Source: Chrysomallon squamiferum
Taxonomy: Eukaryota; Mollusca; Gastropoda; Neomphalida; Peltospiridae
Direction: 5' to 3'
Assembly: GCA_012295275.1 (NCBI GenBank)
Contig: CM022668.1
Coordinates: 10,342,006-10,406,005 of the forward strand
DNA length: 64,000 bases
Shown: piece after piece, positions 1 to 11,291 of the stretch
Layout: each line of letters starts with the position of its first letter
Numbering within the stretch: the stretch's first letter is position 1
The notes under the pieces: generated by a model
Told to the model about the DNA's origin: nothing
What the model saw: only the letters and a program-made list of their open reading frames with translations
Databases searched by the model: none
Translations under genes and position numbers: made by a program

Positions 1-168
1 AAACATACAGAGACATACAGACACCCACACACAGACGTGCGTGCGCATTTATTTTAATATTAATATTTACGGAATAATAATTGGTTAATGTCTTAAATAA
101 TTATAAAACTAACACTCTATATCATGTTAATAAACAGTTTATCATGATTATTATTTTCTGTATGATAC

Positions 169-297
169 CATTACACGAGGACCCAGTCCAGTTAGTCTCA
201 CATCCGTCAGAACATTTTCAAGTAGTGTAATTACAGGGATGTGTTTTACAATGACAAAACTCAGTACAGTGTTCACCATACGTTCCAGAGTCACACA
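169..297 (-). CDS. R1 exon E2, EGF-like, with premature TGA
   Basis: 129-nt phase-1 exon. It reads CDSGTYGEHC, then CHCKTHPCNYTT, then TGA where R3 and R5 have GGA (Gly), then KCSDGCETNW. The stop is the triplet at 218-220. Flanking splice sites are intact (acceptor CAG just above 297, donor GTATCA below 169). Confidence 0.75.
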
Positions 298-495
298 CTG
301 AAAAGTAAATGTAAATATAATAATCGTGAGCAATTAATATATATATTGTTCTTTAGTAAATTACAAAAAATATATATGAAAAGAAAACACTTTCCCATCA
401 ATGTTCTTGTGTGACATATTTAAACAGAAATTAGACAAGCTATCTGAAATATAAAATTAATATGTTTATGGTGATACTATCGATGATATACATAC

Positions 496-548
<53 letters not shown>

Positions 549-1812
549 TGTGTGTGTGTTTGAGTGTATGTGCGTGTGTGTTGTCATATGCATGCAAATA
601 AAGGTACACGTGTACGCGTGTTTCTAAAGATATATATTAAATGTGTCAATATGTAAAGAAAGTACTAATTAAGTCTACATACCGAAAACTTGAACTTCAC
701 AAAAGTCCATTGAAAAGTCGACTTTGTCTCTGTAAAGTGTGATGTATCTAGCATTCTGATTACAGGTCAGATATGTTATATCTGGACTGTTTATATTTGT
801 TTTACCACACAAGTGTCCTGTGTTAATCTGGTTTTCCTCCTTAGAGCTGTAGAGTTCAACACCATCTCTTCGATCCGTGTCTACAAAGTAATAAAAATGT
901 GACATGTCTCTGTGTACATCTGTATCTAAACACATGAAAAAGTTCCTAGACATACATGCATATAGACACAACACTAGTTACTCACTAAAAGGAGCTATAA
1001 CAATATAGCAAGCGACATCTTAGCATTATGTTAAATGTGGATTCGAAACAAACCGTTACAAGAAATAAAGAATTAAGTGGTCGATATGGAATCTAGAAAC
1101 AAAATATGACAGCAGAATTATCAAAACTTTAATGGATAATGTGTTCCTGTTTTCATGCACAAATAATTTAATCTATGAATGTGTTACTATATTTCCTTCT
1201 TTGAAACATTTAATTAAAACAGTGTGTGTGTGAGTGTGTGTATGGATATGTATGTGTGTGTACTGTTTTATACAGCTTATTTATTGTGAAAATATCTGAA
1301 CTTTAATTATGCAAGAATAACACATTTTAAAAAATTATAAATAAAATAAAATAAAATAAATAAGGAAAAAGAACAATAAGTAAATGACCTAAAAATGAAT
1401 AGTAATACTAATATTATATATATATACAACATTTACAACAACTGCTACTACTACAACTACCATGACTACTACTATTACCATCGTGATTATCTTAAACTTC
1501 CTTCTTTAGAAAGTATTTAAAATCTATAACATTATTTATGAAGGTAAAGTAGAGATAAGGTAAACTTACAGTCAGTTCTGAAGTAAATGATTACTTCTTG
1601 TATGAAATAAAAATCTCCCAAGTCTACCTGCCACCAGGTGGGTTGTTTATCAACGTCTGTTAGAATACAGTGAAAATTAGTAGCTGTTGTGTCACCATCT
1701 ACTGCTAGTGAAGAATTCTGATAAATGAGTAGGTAATAAGAACTTTGTGTGGTCTTCTTACCAAACGCAACGTTTCCTAGGATAAATAAATAAATAATAA
1801 ATAAAACTGTTA

Positions 1813-1844
<32 letters not shown>

Positions 1845-4160
1845 CATACAGACATATGGAAATAAATTAAGCAGCATCCAGTTCATGGACCTATCATTCT
1901 GTGATTTAAGTAAACAGCGCATTTTGCTGAATAATTTATTGACTCGCTGAATAGTATGACTTTCGTGGAGATACTCAATGCACATACAACAACAAGCAAC
2001 GCGCGTGAAATGTCACACCCACAACAGTGTTCAAATCAAGTGTGTAATTATTACACTCTCATACTTTCTTCTGGCAATGTGCATTGAATATTTAGTTCTA
2101 TAATTGTCACTCTATACTGTAAATTGTCAGAGGCTACAAGGTAACAAAGTATTGGAATCAGAAATGCAGGAATGTTCCTCAGACAAATTGGACGTCAGCT
2201 TGGGCGCAGTATTTCCATCGTTTCCAGACTTTTGAACAAACACAGGGCTGCCGTTCAAGGGATTAATTCGTATCTTTAAAAGAGCAGTGTTTATCACAGA
2301 GAGCAATTTACTGCGGGACTAAAAGGAACAGAGCAGGTATCAGAAGACCTATCAATGTATAAAACTGTCTCCAGTTCACAAAGCAGCAAGATTTGCCTCG
2401 TGTAATCAACGTATTCGCTGGAACTCGGCATCATGGCGAAGGGTTTACTTTTCCGATGAGAGTCGTTTCTTCCTGTGTGCAATGGATGATTGTACACATA
2501 TCTAGAAATAAGGTAAAATACCCATTGTTCCCCGCAATTTCAGGGATACGGTTTCTTTTGGAGAAGGGGCAATCATGGTGCAAGATGGTCCTCATCACCA
2601 TGCGCGATATCAATAAGAGATCCTTGAAGAGTTGGTATGCCTCATATTCATAATCATCCTCTAGCCACATGACTCATCTTCACGCACGACAGTGTCAGGT
2701 ATCACAGAGCTCGTGGAGCCACGCAGTTCTTGCAACAGAATGCAGTTGAGACAACTCAGTGTCCAGCCATGAATCCAGATATCGATCCCACTTAGCATTT
2801 GCGGGACATTTCAGGATGTTATGTTCAACAGAGAGACACTCCTTTCCAGTCTTTTAATGTATTAAGGATTTGAACAGGGTTGGAGCAGGACTGGAACAGA
2901 ATTGGAACAGGATTCCTAAAAGTCAAATTCTGCGATTTATCCAAGGAATAAGGGGTCATCGTGAAGCATTTAATCGTATGCAGGGAGGTTACACCAGATA
3001 CTGATGCAAGACAGTGATCAAGATGTGTGCATGATATTGACAAGTAAGTCTGTGAAGTACTTTTCCAAATCTGTACACTCTTCAGTTAAATCACATTATG
3101 AGCTATCTTTCTGCTCATCGCTCTCTTTTCAATGAAATTCCATTTGGTATGGAAATATTTGACAAATTATATGCACAATGTATGTACGTATGTGTACACA
3201 CACCCACCCACACAAACATCCACACAAACACACATATACACTTACACATACACATGAACATTCATACATAGTGCATGCAGACAGAAAAACATACATGGAA
3301 ATTATGAAGTTTAAATATATTTACCAATTGTGCATTTTGGACCTGACCATCCATTTATGCAAGAATTAGGGCCGCCATTACATCCTGTGACGTCATCACA
3401 GTTATTAATATCACAGTGACACGTGTAGTTACAGTTCAGTCCATAGGTTCCTTGTGTACAATCACCTAGCAACACAGTATGACATCAGTAATGACAACAT
3501 AAGCGTAATTAATGTCACTCTATGATGTCTAAAAATATTCACTAAATTAATCTTCACAGTCGACAGTCAAAAACATAATGATAAACAAACAAACAAATAA
3601 ATACATCGAAGTAGAAACAAAAAGAATGTTGTTTGTTTTTCTTTAACAAAACACCCAATATATTCCTAGTTTAGCTTATTAAAATAATTTCCGGCGAAGA
3701 TAGAAAATCTCGTCTTTGTTTAGCGTGAAAGTCGTTTATCTGTTAAGCTGTGTTTCATTAGATGCATTCGTTTTGTACAATTGTATCTAGTCTCTATGTA
3801 TGTATGTATGTATGTATGTTTGTATACGTTAAAAAGCATTTCTCAATAATCGAGAATAGTCATGGTACGTTATTCGTTACTTTTGAATGCAATTTATTAA
3901 TATTAATAAATTAAGAGTGAAATATTAATTACAGTTAGATTGTACTATATAATATTTTGTAACGTTTTCATTCTGTTTAGCTATATATCTCTATGTCTAT
4001 ATACACTCTCACAAACAGACATATATCTATATATCTAAATATGTGTCTTTGTGTGTGTGTGTGTGTCTGTCTGTGTGTGTGTGAAATTACCTGACACGTA
4101 TTCAGTCAAGAAATAAATGCACAACGCAGAAATACACAAGTAAATCCAACACTTCAACAT
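169..4160 (-). CDS. Receptor unit R1 (5' part): lectin-EGF receptor, runs off left edge
   Basis: Exons in transcript order: signal peptide 4091-4160, E1 3325-3465, FTP-a 1570-1776, FTP-b 683-880, E2 169-297; the remaining EGF, transmembrane and tail exons would lie left of the window. All have GT donors and AG acceptors, with phase 1 between EGF/lectin exons. The lectin part shows WWQVDLG and a C-terminal FCEVQVFG typical of F5/8C/fucolectin-like domains. E2 has an in-frame TGA at 218-220 (Gly to stop), so the copy is either a pseudogene, makes a secreted E1-lectin fragment, or skips the symmetric E2 exon. Closest relative in the window is the 5' half of R3, which shares the same transposon relic in the same intron. 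Family assignment is firm; function as an intact receptor is doubtful. Confidence 0.7.
511..546. repeat. (TA)n microsatellite
   Basis: Pure TA run preceded by CATA repeats, in the R1 intron between FTP-b and E2. It lacks coding potential. Confidence 0.9.
683..1776 (-). CDS. R1 F5/8C/fucolectin-like domain (exons 1570-1776 and 683-880)
   Basis: The first exon begins GNVAFGKKTTQSSYY and ends in YFRTD after WWQVDLGDFYF; the second begins TDRRDGVELYSS and ends DFCEVQVFG. Across the junction the copy keeps R-T-D-x4-R, which matches the R-x-D-x4-R/K part of the F-type lectin sugar-binding signature. The upstream His of that signature is not where expected (the local sequence is CILTD), so fucose binding is not assured. 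Confidence 0.75.
2150..3050 (+). mobile_element. Degenerate Tc1/mariner transposon in R1 intron
   Basis: A plus-strand frame near 2380-2500 reads W-R-R-V-Y-FSDESRFFL, matching the block around the first catalytic Asp of Tc1 transposases. Downstream the frame breaks repeatedly, and no second or third catalytic residue can be followed. A paralogous relic lies at about 23,900-24,790 in the equivalent R3 intron. Ends were judged from paralogue similarity; terminal repeats were not identified. Confidence 0.55.
3325..3465 (-). CDS. R1 exon E1, EGF-like
   Basis: 141-nt phase-1 exon starting GDCTQGTYGLNC and ending WSGPKCTIG, with eight cysteines. It is the membrane-distal EGF module preceding the lectin domain. 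Confidence 0.75.
4091..4160 (-). CDS. R1 signal-peptide exon
   Basis: ATG at 4158-4160. The 70-nt exon encodes MLKCWIYLCISALCIYFL and then TEYVSG, a basic/hydrophobic secretion signal. It ends in phase 1 at a GTAATT donor, as in R3-R5. Confidence 0.75.
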
Positions 4161-4440
4161 GTTTTCTGTCCTGAAACAACAAAATCTGTTAACTTTTACA
4201 AAACCTCCTTTCTTTATACAGAGTTGTGTGAAGTAACAAGAAGTCATAAATCACAAGTTCTTCAAGGGTTGTAATAAATATACTTAATAGGGGTGTGTTC
4301 TGTAAATGTATTCGATAGTTTCTTTCAAATGCGTCAAGTTGTAATTTCATTTCACATGCCTTCCTGATTTGTCCCTGCAAGTACTTGAAAGTCTTCCTAC
4401 GTCTCTTATTAATCATACACGTTAATGATTTATAATGCTT

Positions 4441-4560
4441 TGTTAAACAACCCTAAAACTGACTGTGATCAGAAATTAGTTTTATGAGCGGTTGTCGAGT
4501 GACATTGTCGTATATCTTACACAGTGATAAAGAAAAGGGACACTATATTCAAGAGATATT
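4441..4560 (-). promoter_or_regulatory. Conserved upstream block of R1
   Basis: About 120 bp containing the plus-strand strings TTTATGAGCGGTTGTCGAGT and CACTATATTCAAGAGAT. The block recurs upstream of every unit start: 14,581-14,690, 26,581-26,700, 36,218-36,335, 37,907-38,023, 52,138-52,222 and 62,465-62,555. It lies about 280 bp before the R1 ATG. A promoter or enhancer role is inferred from position and recurrence only. Confidence 0.35.
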
Positions 4561-4716
4561 TTAATATCGAAATTTAAAAAAAAACAAAAAAAAAAAAAAA
4601 AAAAAAAAAAAACAAATAAATAAATAAATAAATAAATAAATAACAGTAAAAAAAGTGAAACAAAGTAAAAAAAAAATAAACAAAATGAAATAAATAATAC
4701 TTTCTTTTTTTTAAAC

Positions 4717-4722
4717 TTTATT
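4717..4722 (-). terminator. Candidate poly(A) signal of R2
   Basis: AATAAA on the minus strand, about 325 nt after the R2 stop codon, inside a block (plus strand AACTTTATTTTAACCTTTCA) found at the same place after the other units. Confidence 0.45.
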
Positions 4723-5046
4723 TTAACCTTTCAGTACGAATGAGGTACATATTTTGTTTTCCATAGATTATATGAAAGTATATCACATACATATATAATC
4801 CAAACAGAATGCAAATAAACATGCATAAATAATATAATAATAACGTGACATCCTAAATGCACAAATAACATGAAAATAATAGAATACTTAAGTACCAAAT
4901 GGTGTACATTTTTACTTATATAAATATAAGAAAATGAATACTTAATCTGATTACACAATGTGAACTAGATACACAGTTTTCATTGCCGATTTGTTTTCAC
5001 AGTCAAACAATTTAAAATGTATATAAACTCGTATTAATACTGAAAA

Positions 5047-5395
5047 TCATATTCCTGTTATCTTTTCATACGTATTTCGTGAAAATTCATTCAGCTTGAG
5101 TTTTTCGTACTCGTTCATTTCAATATTTTGACTACTATTAACATAGTCATTTCTAGTCGTGTTTTTCTCCAACTGATCACTTGATACCTGTGAATTAACA
5201 TAACCAGAAACTGTGAATACATCAGAGGAAGGAAAATTGGTGTAACCACCAGGTTCAGACTGAGTTTCCTCGTTTCTTTGTTCAATGTTCTCATAATGTT
5301 CATCTTCGTGTTCTGAGTTTTGATGAGTTCTCACTCGGTTTACTTTAGACTCTCTCGTCGCATTTTCTGTCTTCCGTTTAAGTCTTCTTATAAAG
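5047..5395 (-). CDS. R2 cytoplasmic tail exon, ITAM-like
   Basis: Encodes about 116 residues: a basic juxtamembrane stretch ([17 protein letters not shown]), then tyrosines in YENI, YTNF, YVNS, YVNS and the terminal pair YEKL-x9-YEKI, ending TGI and TGA at 5047-5049. The pYxN motifs fit the Grb2-type SH2 preference, and the terminal pair fits a long-spaced ITAM such as that of Draper. The 349-nt length is identical in R2, R4 and R5. Confidence 0.75.
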
Positions 5396-8300
5396 CTGAA
5401 CAAACAAAAAATTATATATTTATTCGTTGAACTTTTAGTTCTTCTTGCATTTTATATCCATTATTTAAGTGTATATATATTATATTTAATTATTATTATA
5501 TGTTTATATGTGTGTGTTTCTGTATATATGCAAGTATATATGCGTACATGTCTAAGTGTGTATGTCAGTGTGTATGTGTGCATGTTGTGAGAGTTCGATG
5601 AATTTTTATTTCTTCTTGTTTTTGTCGCTAATTTATGATACCAGGTATTTAAGTGTGTTTATATGTCATCCTTGTATACCTTTTTAACACATGAATATAT
5701 GTCTGAGTGTATGTGTGTGTATGTTAGAACGCTGAGTGTGGGCATGAATACATGTGTTTATTTAATGCGTGCGTATGTGTGAATGTGTGTGTGAGAGATA
5801 ATAATTAGTACCAAACAGTGACGGTGACGAAGATGACAACCACTAAAACCAGTACAGTAGAAATGACGATGATAATCACATCTTTATTGACGTCTGATGA
5901 AGTGACAGCTATGTGAAACAGAAAGAAGAAAGAACAAAAATGAATATTTTGTTTTGTTTGTTATTTTAAATAAGATACAGAGAAAAATCGATATAAAAGT
6001 ATGTCTATGTCTGAGTGTCTGTGTTTGAGTAAGTCTACATGTATGTACATCTGTAGGTTCAGACGAACATAGTCTCTATTAAGCATAGTCTCTATCATTT
6101 CAATTGTAAAGTAAGAAACAAAATGTGATATTTCAAACCTTCAAAAGCTAAATTTCAAAGTAATTTAAACTGTTAATATCGTCGTCAGAGGTAAATGATT
6201 TATTGTACATTAATATTGATGTTTCGAAGAATTTTTACGTCTAGTTTCAGCTTTTACGTTAAACATTGCAGAAAGTATTAGCATCAAATATCGTATTGCA
6301 GCCTACATGTATTAATACTTAAATATTAGGTTCGTGTTAACACTGTCATCCGGAAACGTACTCACTGTATGATGATAATTACTGATAGTTTTATTACACT
6401 TACTGAGAGTACAGTCTGGTTGTACCCAAGGTGAAAGGCAGCCATCTTTACATGTTCCTTTCTCTGTGTCACAGTCCTGTCTACCTTTACAATGTCTGTC
6501 AGCACAAGACATGTTACAGTTGTATCCATACGTGCCTTTACAACCTGAAACAACAAAATGAAAGAAAGAAAGAAACACTTATTACTAAGCATTCACATTT
6601 TATTATGTTTCGTATATATGATGAATGTAGCAGAAAATGTTCATTCTAATTTTTCTTCTGAAGACCAGTTCTATTAACTTTGTATTTTGTTGTTTTGATT
6701 GGTTAATGAAGCGACATCATTCCTCATATCCTGGATTGAAAAATGAACGAATCTTACCAATTCCGTTTGTGTAAAGTTTGGAAAGCTAATATGCAATTTG
6801 AAATCTGTGAAGAATCACAGATACTAAATATTATATAATCCATTGGTTTCTCTTACAGCTAAACAAAAAAGCGATGTATGTTTAAATAAGAAAAATAGAC
6901 AAACTTGTGATCTTAGTTTGAACAGGATATTCACACTGTAATAAAATTTAAAATTTGAAACTCTGCATTTGTCATTCACCGGAAAATACGAACTGGTTGT
7001 ACAGTCTGTAGATTCGTATCCTCTTTGACAACCATCAACACAAGTTCCATTCACAGCATCACAAATTGAATTTCCAAAACATTTACGATCTGTACACAAC
7101 TTTGCACAGTTTTGTCCGTGTCTATCTCTGGAACATTCTGAAATGTGTAAAAATGTATAAACCTATACTTTATGCAGCATAATGCTGTTTGACAAAACAT
7201 TGTTGACAACATATAAAAAGAAATATATAAAATACTGCAGAGCAGAATGGCAATGTCTTTATTCTCATAAGCTGTAGGATTATAGTAGATAGAAGAAAGT
7301 ATTACAGATATATAATAACAAAATTAAAATTAAAATCCACATGCATTTAACGAGGAAGTTTAACGTGGAAGACATATTCTCTCACATATAGTTCTTATTA
7401 ACAAACACAGCTTTTTTAATGTATAAATATATTTTTACTGTTAAATTATGACATGAAATCATTATTTACAGATTTTCATATGGAGTCTTTCTATAAACCG
7501 TACATTTGTAAAACCCCAGATTTCGCAAATATACAATAAAACTGGGTGTATTAGTTTGTCAAATAAATCAACTATACAGTCTACCTATTACGTTATACAT
7601 ATCTTTCGTTGCTTTCTTATATAACTGTTATACGTTGCAAGTGAATAGACCGTTTCTTGTAAAGAGTATGCCCAAATGTTTATGTTTATCTACTATGTCA
7701 ATAATATCTCCATCAAATTTAAATATATAATCACGAGGTTTTCTCCCTTTACTGAAAATCATTATTTTAGTTTTATTTGTATTAACTTTAAGTCTCCATA
7801 CTCGACAGCAATTGGCAAAAATGTTAAGATTGTTTCGTAGAGCATCCGATAATTCTGCTAACAGTTTTGTATTGTCAGCATGCAGCAGAATAAAAAGCTT
7901 TAAATAAACATTAAATTCTTCACTAAACATTGTTCTAATTGATTTCAGTTTCTGCTTATATAATATTACTTACTGATTATATAATTATCACTTACTGATT
8001 GTACAATATCACTTACTGACTTTTTAAGATAAGTTACTGGTTGTATAATAACACTTACTGATTGCACAGTCTGGTGGTTTCCAGCCTGGTAAACAACCGT
8101 CTTTACAGATTCCATGAAATGTGTCACATTCCTGTCTACCTTTACATTGTCTCTGAGCACAAGACATGTTACAGTTATAACCGTATTTGTTATTACAAAC
8201 TGAAAAATAAATGTGGAAAATGAATGGTATACTACTAGTGCTGTTACTGCTGTTGTTATTCTTACCACCACTGCCATCACAAACACACCCACCACTACTA

Positions 8301-8527
8301 GTACTGATGTTGCAGCTTCTTCCTCTACCATCATGAAAGATAATTACACCAATAATAATGTGATACCATTGCGTCCACAGCTAAAGGTATAACAAGAAAA
8401 CTATTATAAACAACAGTATATCCATATATCGCTCTTCTGTCCATCTATTTATCTCTCTGTTTATGTATATGTCTATCTGTCTATCTACCTATCAATCAAT
8501 CTATCTATCTATATTTATATCTATCTA

Positions 8528-8589
<62 letters not shown>

Positions 8590-11241
8590 AAAGACACAAA
8601 TCATAGACTGAATTATATAACATGGACATATTTATTAAACGAAATAACATATCAGTTGCTACTATTAGTAAACTGTTTTAAATGAGTTTCGAAAAAATGG
8701 TGTGCTTTACTTTGTTTCGCTGCTTTTTACAACTTGAAAAATAAATATATAACTATCGTTGAAAAATAATCGTTGCAAATAACTTTCTCAGATGTCTTCA
8801 GTACAGTCAGAATGATAGCTTTAATGATCTTAGATAAAATTATACATTTCAATTTAACCAAGTTTAAAGTTATAGCACGATGTTTCCCATACACTAGAAA
8901 ATACGTACTGGTCGTACAGTTTGTAGACTCGTATCCTCTTTGACAACCATCAACACAAGTTCCATTCACAGGATCACAAGTTGAATCTCCAAAACATTTA
9001 CGTTCTTTACACAGCTTTAAACAGTTCTGTCCGTATTGATCACTGGAACATTCTGAAATACAAAAATGAATATTCCTATACTTTAATGTAACACATTCCT
9101 GTGTCATAAAACATTATTGACAATTTTAGAAAAGAAATATATACATTACAGCAGTAAACTAGACGCTCACTTATCGTATTACGTATGACTTTACTGAGAG
9201 TAAAATTTAAGTTAATGATATATAATATTATTTAAAGGTTTCCAAGCTGAAAAGTAGCCATACATATATACAGTTTTTAACGTTGAATATCGTATTTAGT
9301 GTTATGTGTTACCATGTTTGCAGTCTGTGGACTCGTAGCCTGGTGTACACCCATTGTCACACTTCTCTACACTGTTACATGTCGATTTTCCATTACAGTG
9401 TCTCTCTGAACAGTCTTGTGTACAACGTGAACCGTAGAAATGAGAGTCACATGCTGAAAACATCATTACAGAGAATAAATTAAAGATACCATATTAATAT
9501 ACGCATAACGATAATAGATTAGTACATACACAGATGATAGATAAATACACACGGATACACGCACTCATTCTGTCACACGTACAAATAAAGACACATACAT
9601 ATTTTCATATTTACTTAAAAGCAATAAAATATTTATATCTTCTTTCAGTTTTAGTCAAAGTTGAAAGCTTTTGCTTTCTAATATCAAAATCAAAGTCATC
9701 CCGTCAAGTAAGCTTCTGTTAAACTTGATGTATATTGAACAGCTGGTATACACTCTGTTAGTGAAATTGAGTTTAACTTATATATCATCTTGATACAGCT
9801 CTTATCTCAGTAGTCAGTTAAACAATTATTTTAATAAATTAATATTTATATTATTAGCAGAATATTCCGACGTATGCGATGATGATGCTAACAATGTTAA
9901 TGGTAAAGTTCATGGTTCTTTTTTATGAAGATCATGATAAAGGCAATGTCAATGAAGACAGTGTCTGTGATAATTAGAATTTCTATATTTTCTTTTTAAA
10001 TATCTGAAATATACAACATACACACAAAAATCCACTATAAAATTATTGGATTTTCCAGTTTACAAATTTGAACAGCAGACAACAGTGAATAATAGAAACA
10101 AACCTAATTATAAAAACACATTTAATTTACCAGACACTTGTACTTCACAGAAATCCATTGCTGTGTCACCTCTGTTATTTGTTGACTGGTAAAGTGTGAC
10201 GTATCTCGCTGTTTTATCACATGTTATGTGTTTTATAACAGAAGTATTAGACTTCACTGTATAACACAAACAAACATCAGACCAGTTTTCACTTTGACAT
10301 GTGTAAATCTTCACACCCTTCATTCGAACTCCTGTAAAGTAACAAAAAATAGACAGTTGAGATCAAAACTATCTTTATATATACTAAACTAGCAACAACA
10401 TTTTTGTAATGTAATATTTCAGGAAAGATCAACCTATGAATGATATGCAACATATATATATATCCCTTTAATGTCTGTAGAAAAATTAACAAGTACTTGT
10501 TATGTTGTGAAAATAGTCTTTCTTTAAGCATTAATGAAAGACAGAATATGCTGACATTAAAATAGTTTATAATTTCAAATTCACAGATTATATATCCAGA
10601 TAAAAAATTACAAATATATATATACATCAAGATTGGATTAAGGGCCAGAAACTAATCTAAAAAAGTATTTGTGCGTGTAGATTTATATTTGTGTGTGTGT
10701 GTGTGTGTGTGTGTTTGTGTGTGTGTGTCTGTGTGTGAATGTGTGTGTGTGTACAACTATGAATTCCTATAAGTTATGTTCACAATATTCCTTTCTTTGA
10801 ATGGATGTTTAACGACGCCCATAAACAAAAATCAGATCGGTTATTGGCTGTCAGGTTTTCAAAATTTTACGTTTCATGGAACCAATGCAAGATGAATTGA
10901 CAAGGATGCTTTAGAGTATAACTGTGCGTTAATTTGATTGTGTTTCTGAATATATGTAATGTCTCTGTGTATACTTTATATGTGTGTAAGTAACCTTACT
11001 GTCATCACGGAAGTAAACAGTTATATTTAGTATGTAGTATTCTGTTCCAAGATCCACCTGCCACCAAGTGTAGGATTGCACAGTATTTGTTAGTATGCAG
11101 TTATTTGCGTAAATCCCTTGTGACAGGTCACCATCTACAGCCAGAGAAGAGTTGTGATATTCTTTACTATAATACGAACTCTGTTTGGTTTTTTTTTTCA
11201 AGAGCAACATTTTCTGAAATTTAAGTTAAATAAAGAGTAAA

Positions 11242-11291
<50 letters not shown>

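Noticed and set aside
218-220. TGA in R1 E2 as a selenocysteine codon
   Set aside because: The position is Gly in paralogues, no SECIS-like element was seen, and the family has no selenoprotein precedent.
4189-4416. 75-residue minus-strand ORF before R1, with a similar one at 26,328-26,555 before R3
   Set aside because: It lies in the duplicated 5' flank and is open only in this closest pair. The equivalent regions of R4 and the deleted unit have stops, and many differences between the two copies change residues, as expected for non-coding DNA.
6362-6592. ORFs parallel to EGF exons with MTRMDLTVST or TTVTCLVL patterns
   Set aside because: These are +1 or -1 frame shadows of E5 and E6 exons; the cysteine-rich frame with proper splice sites is the real one.
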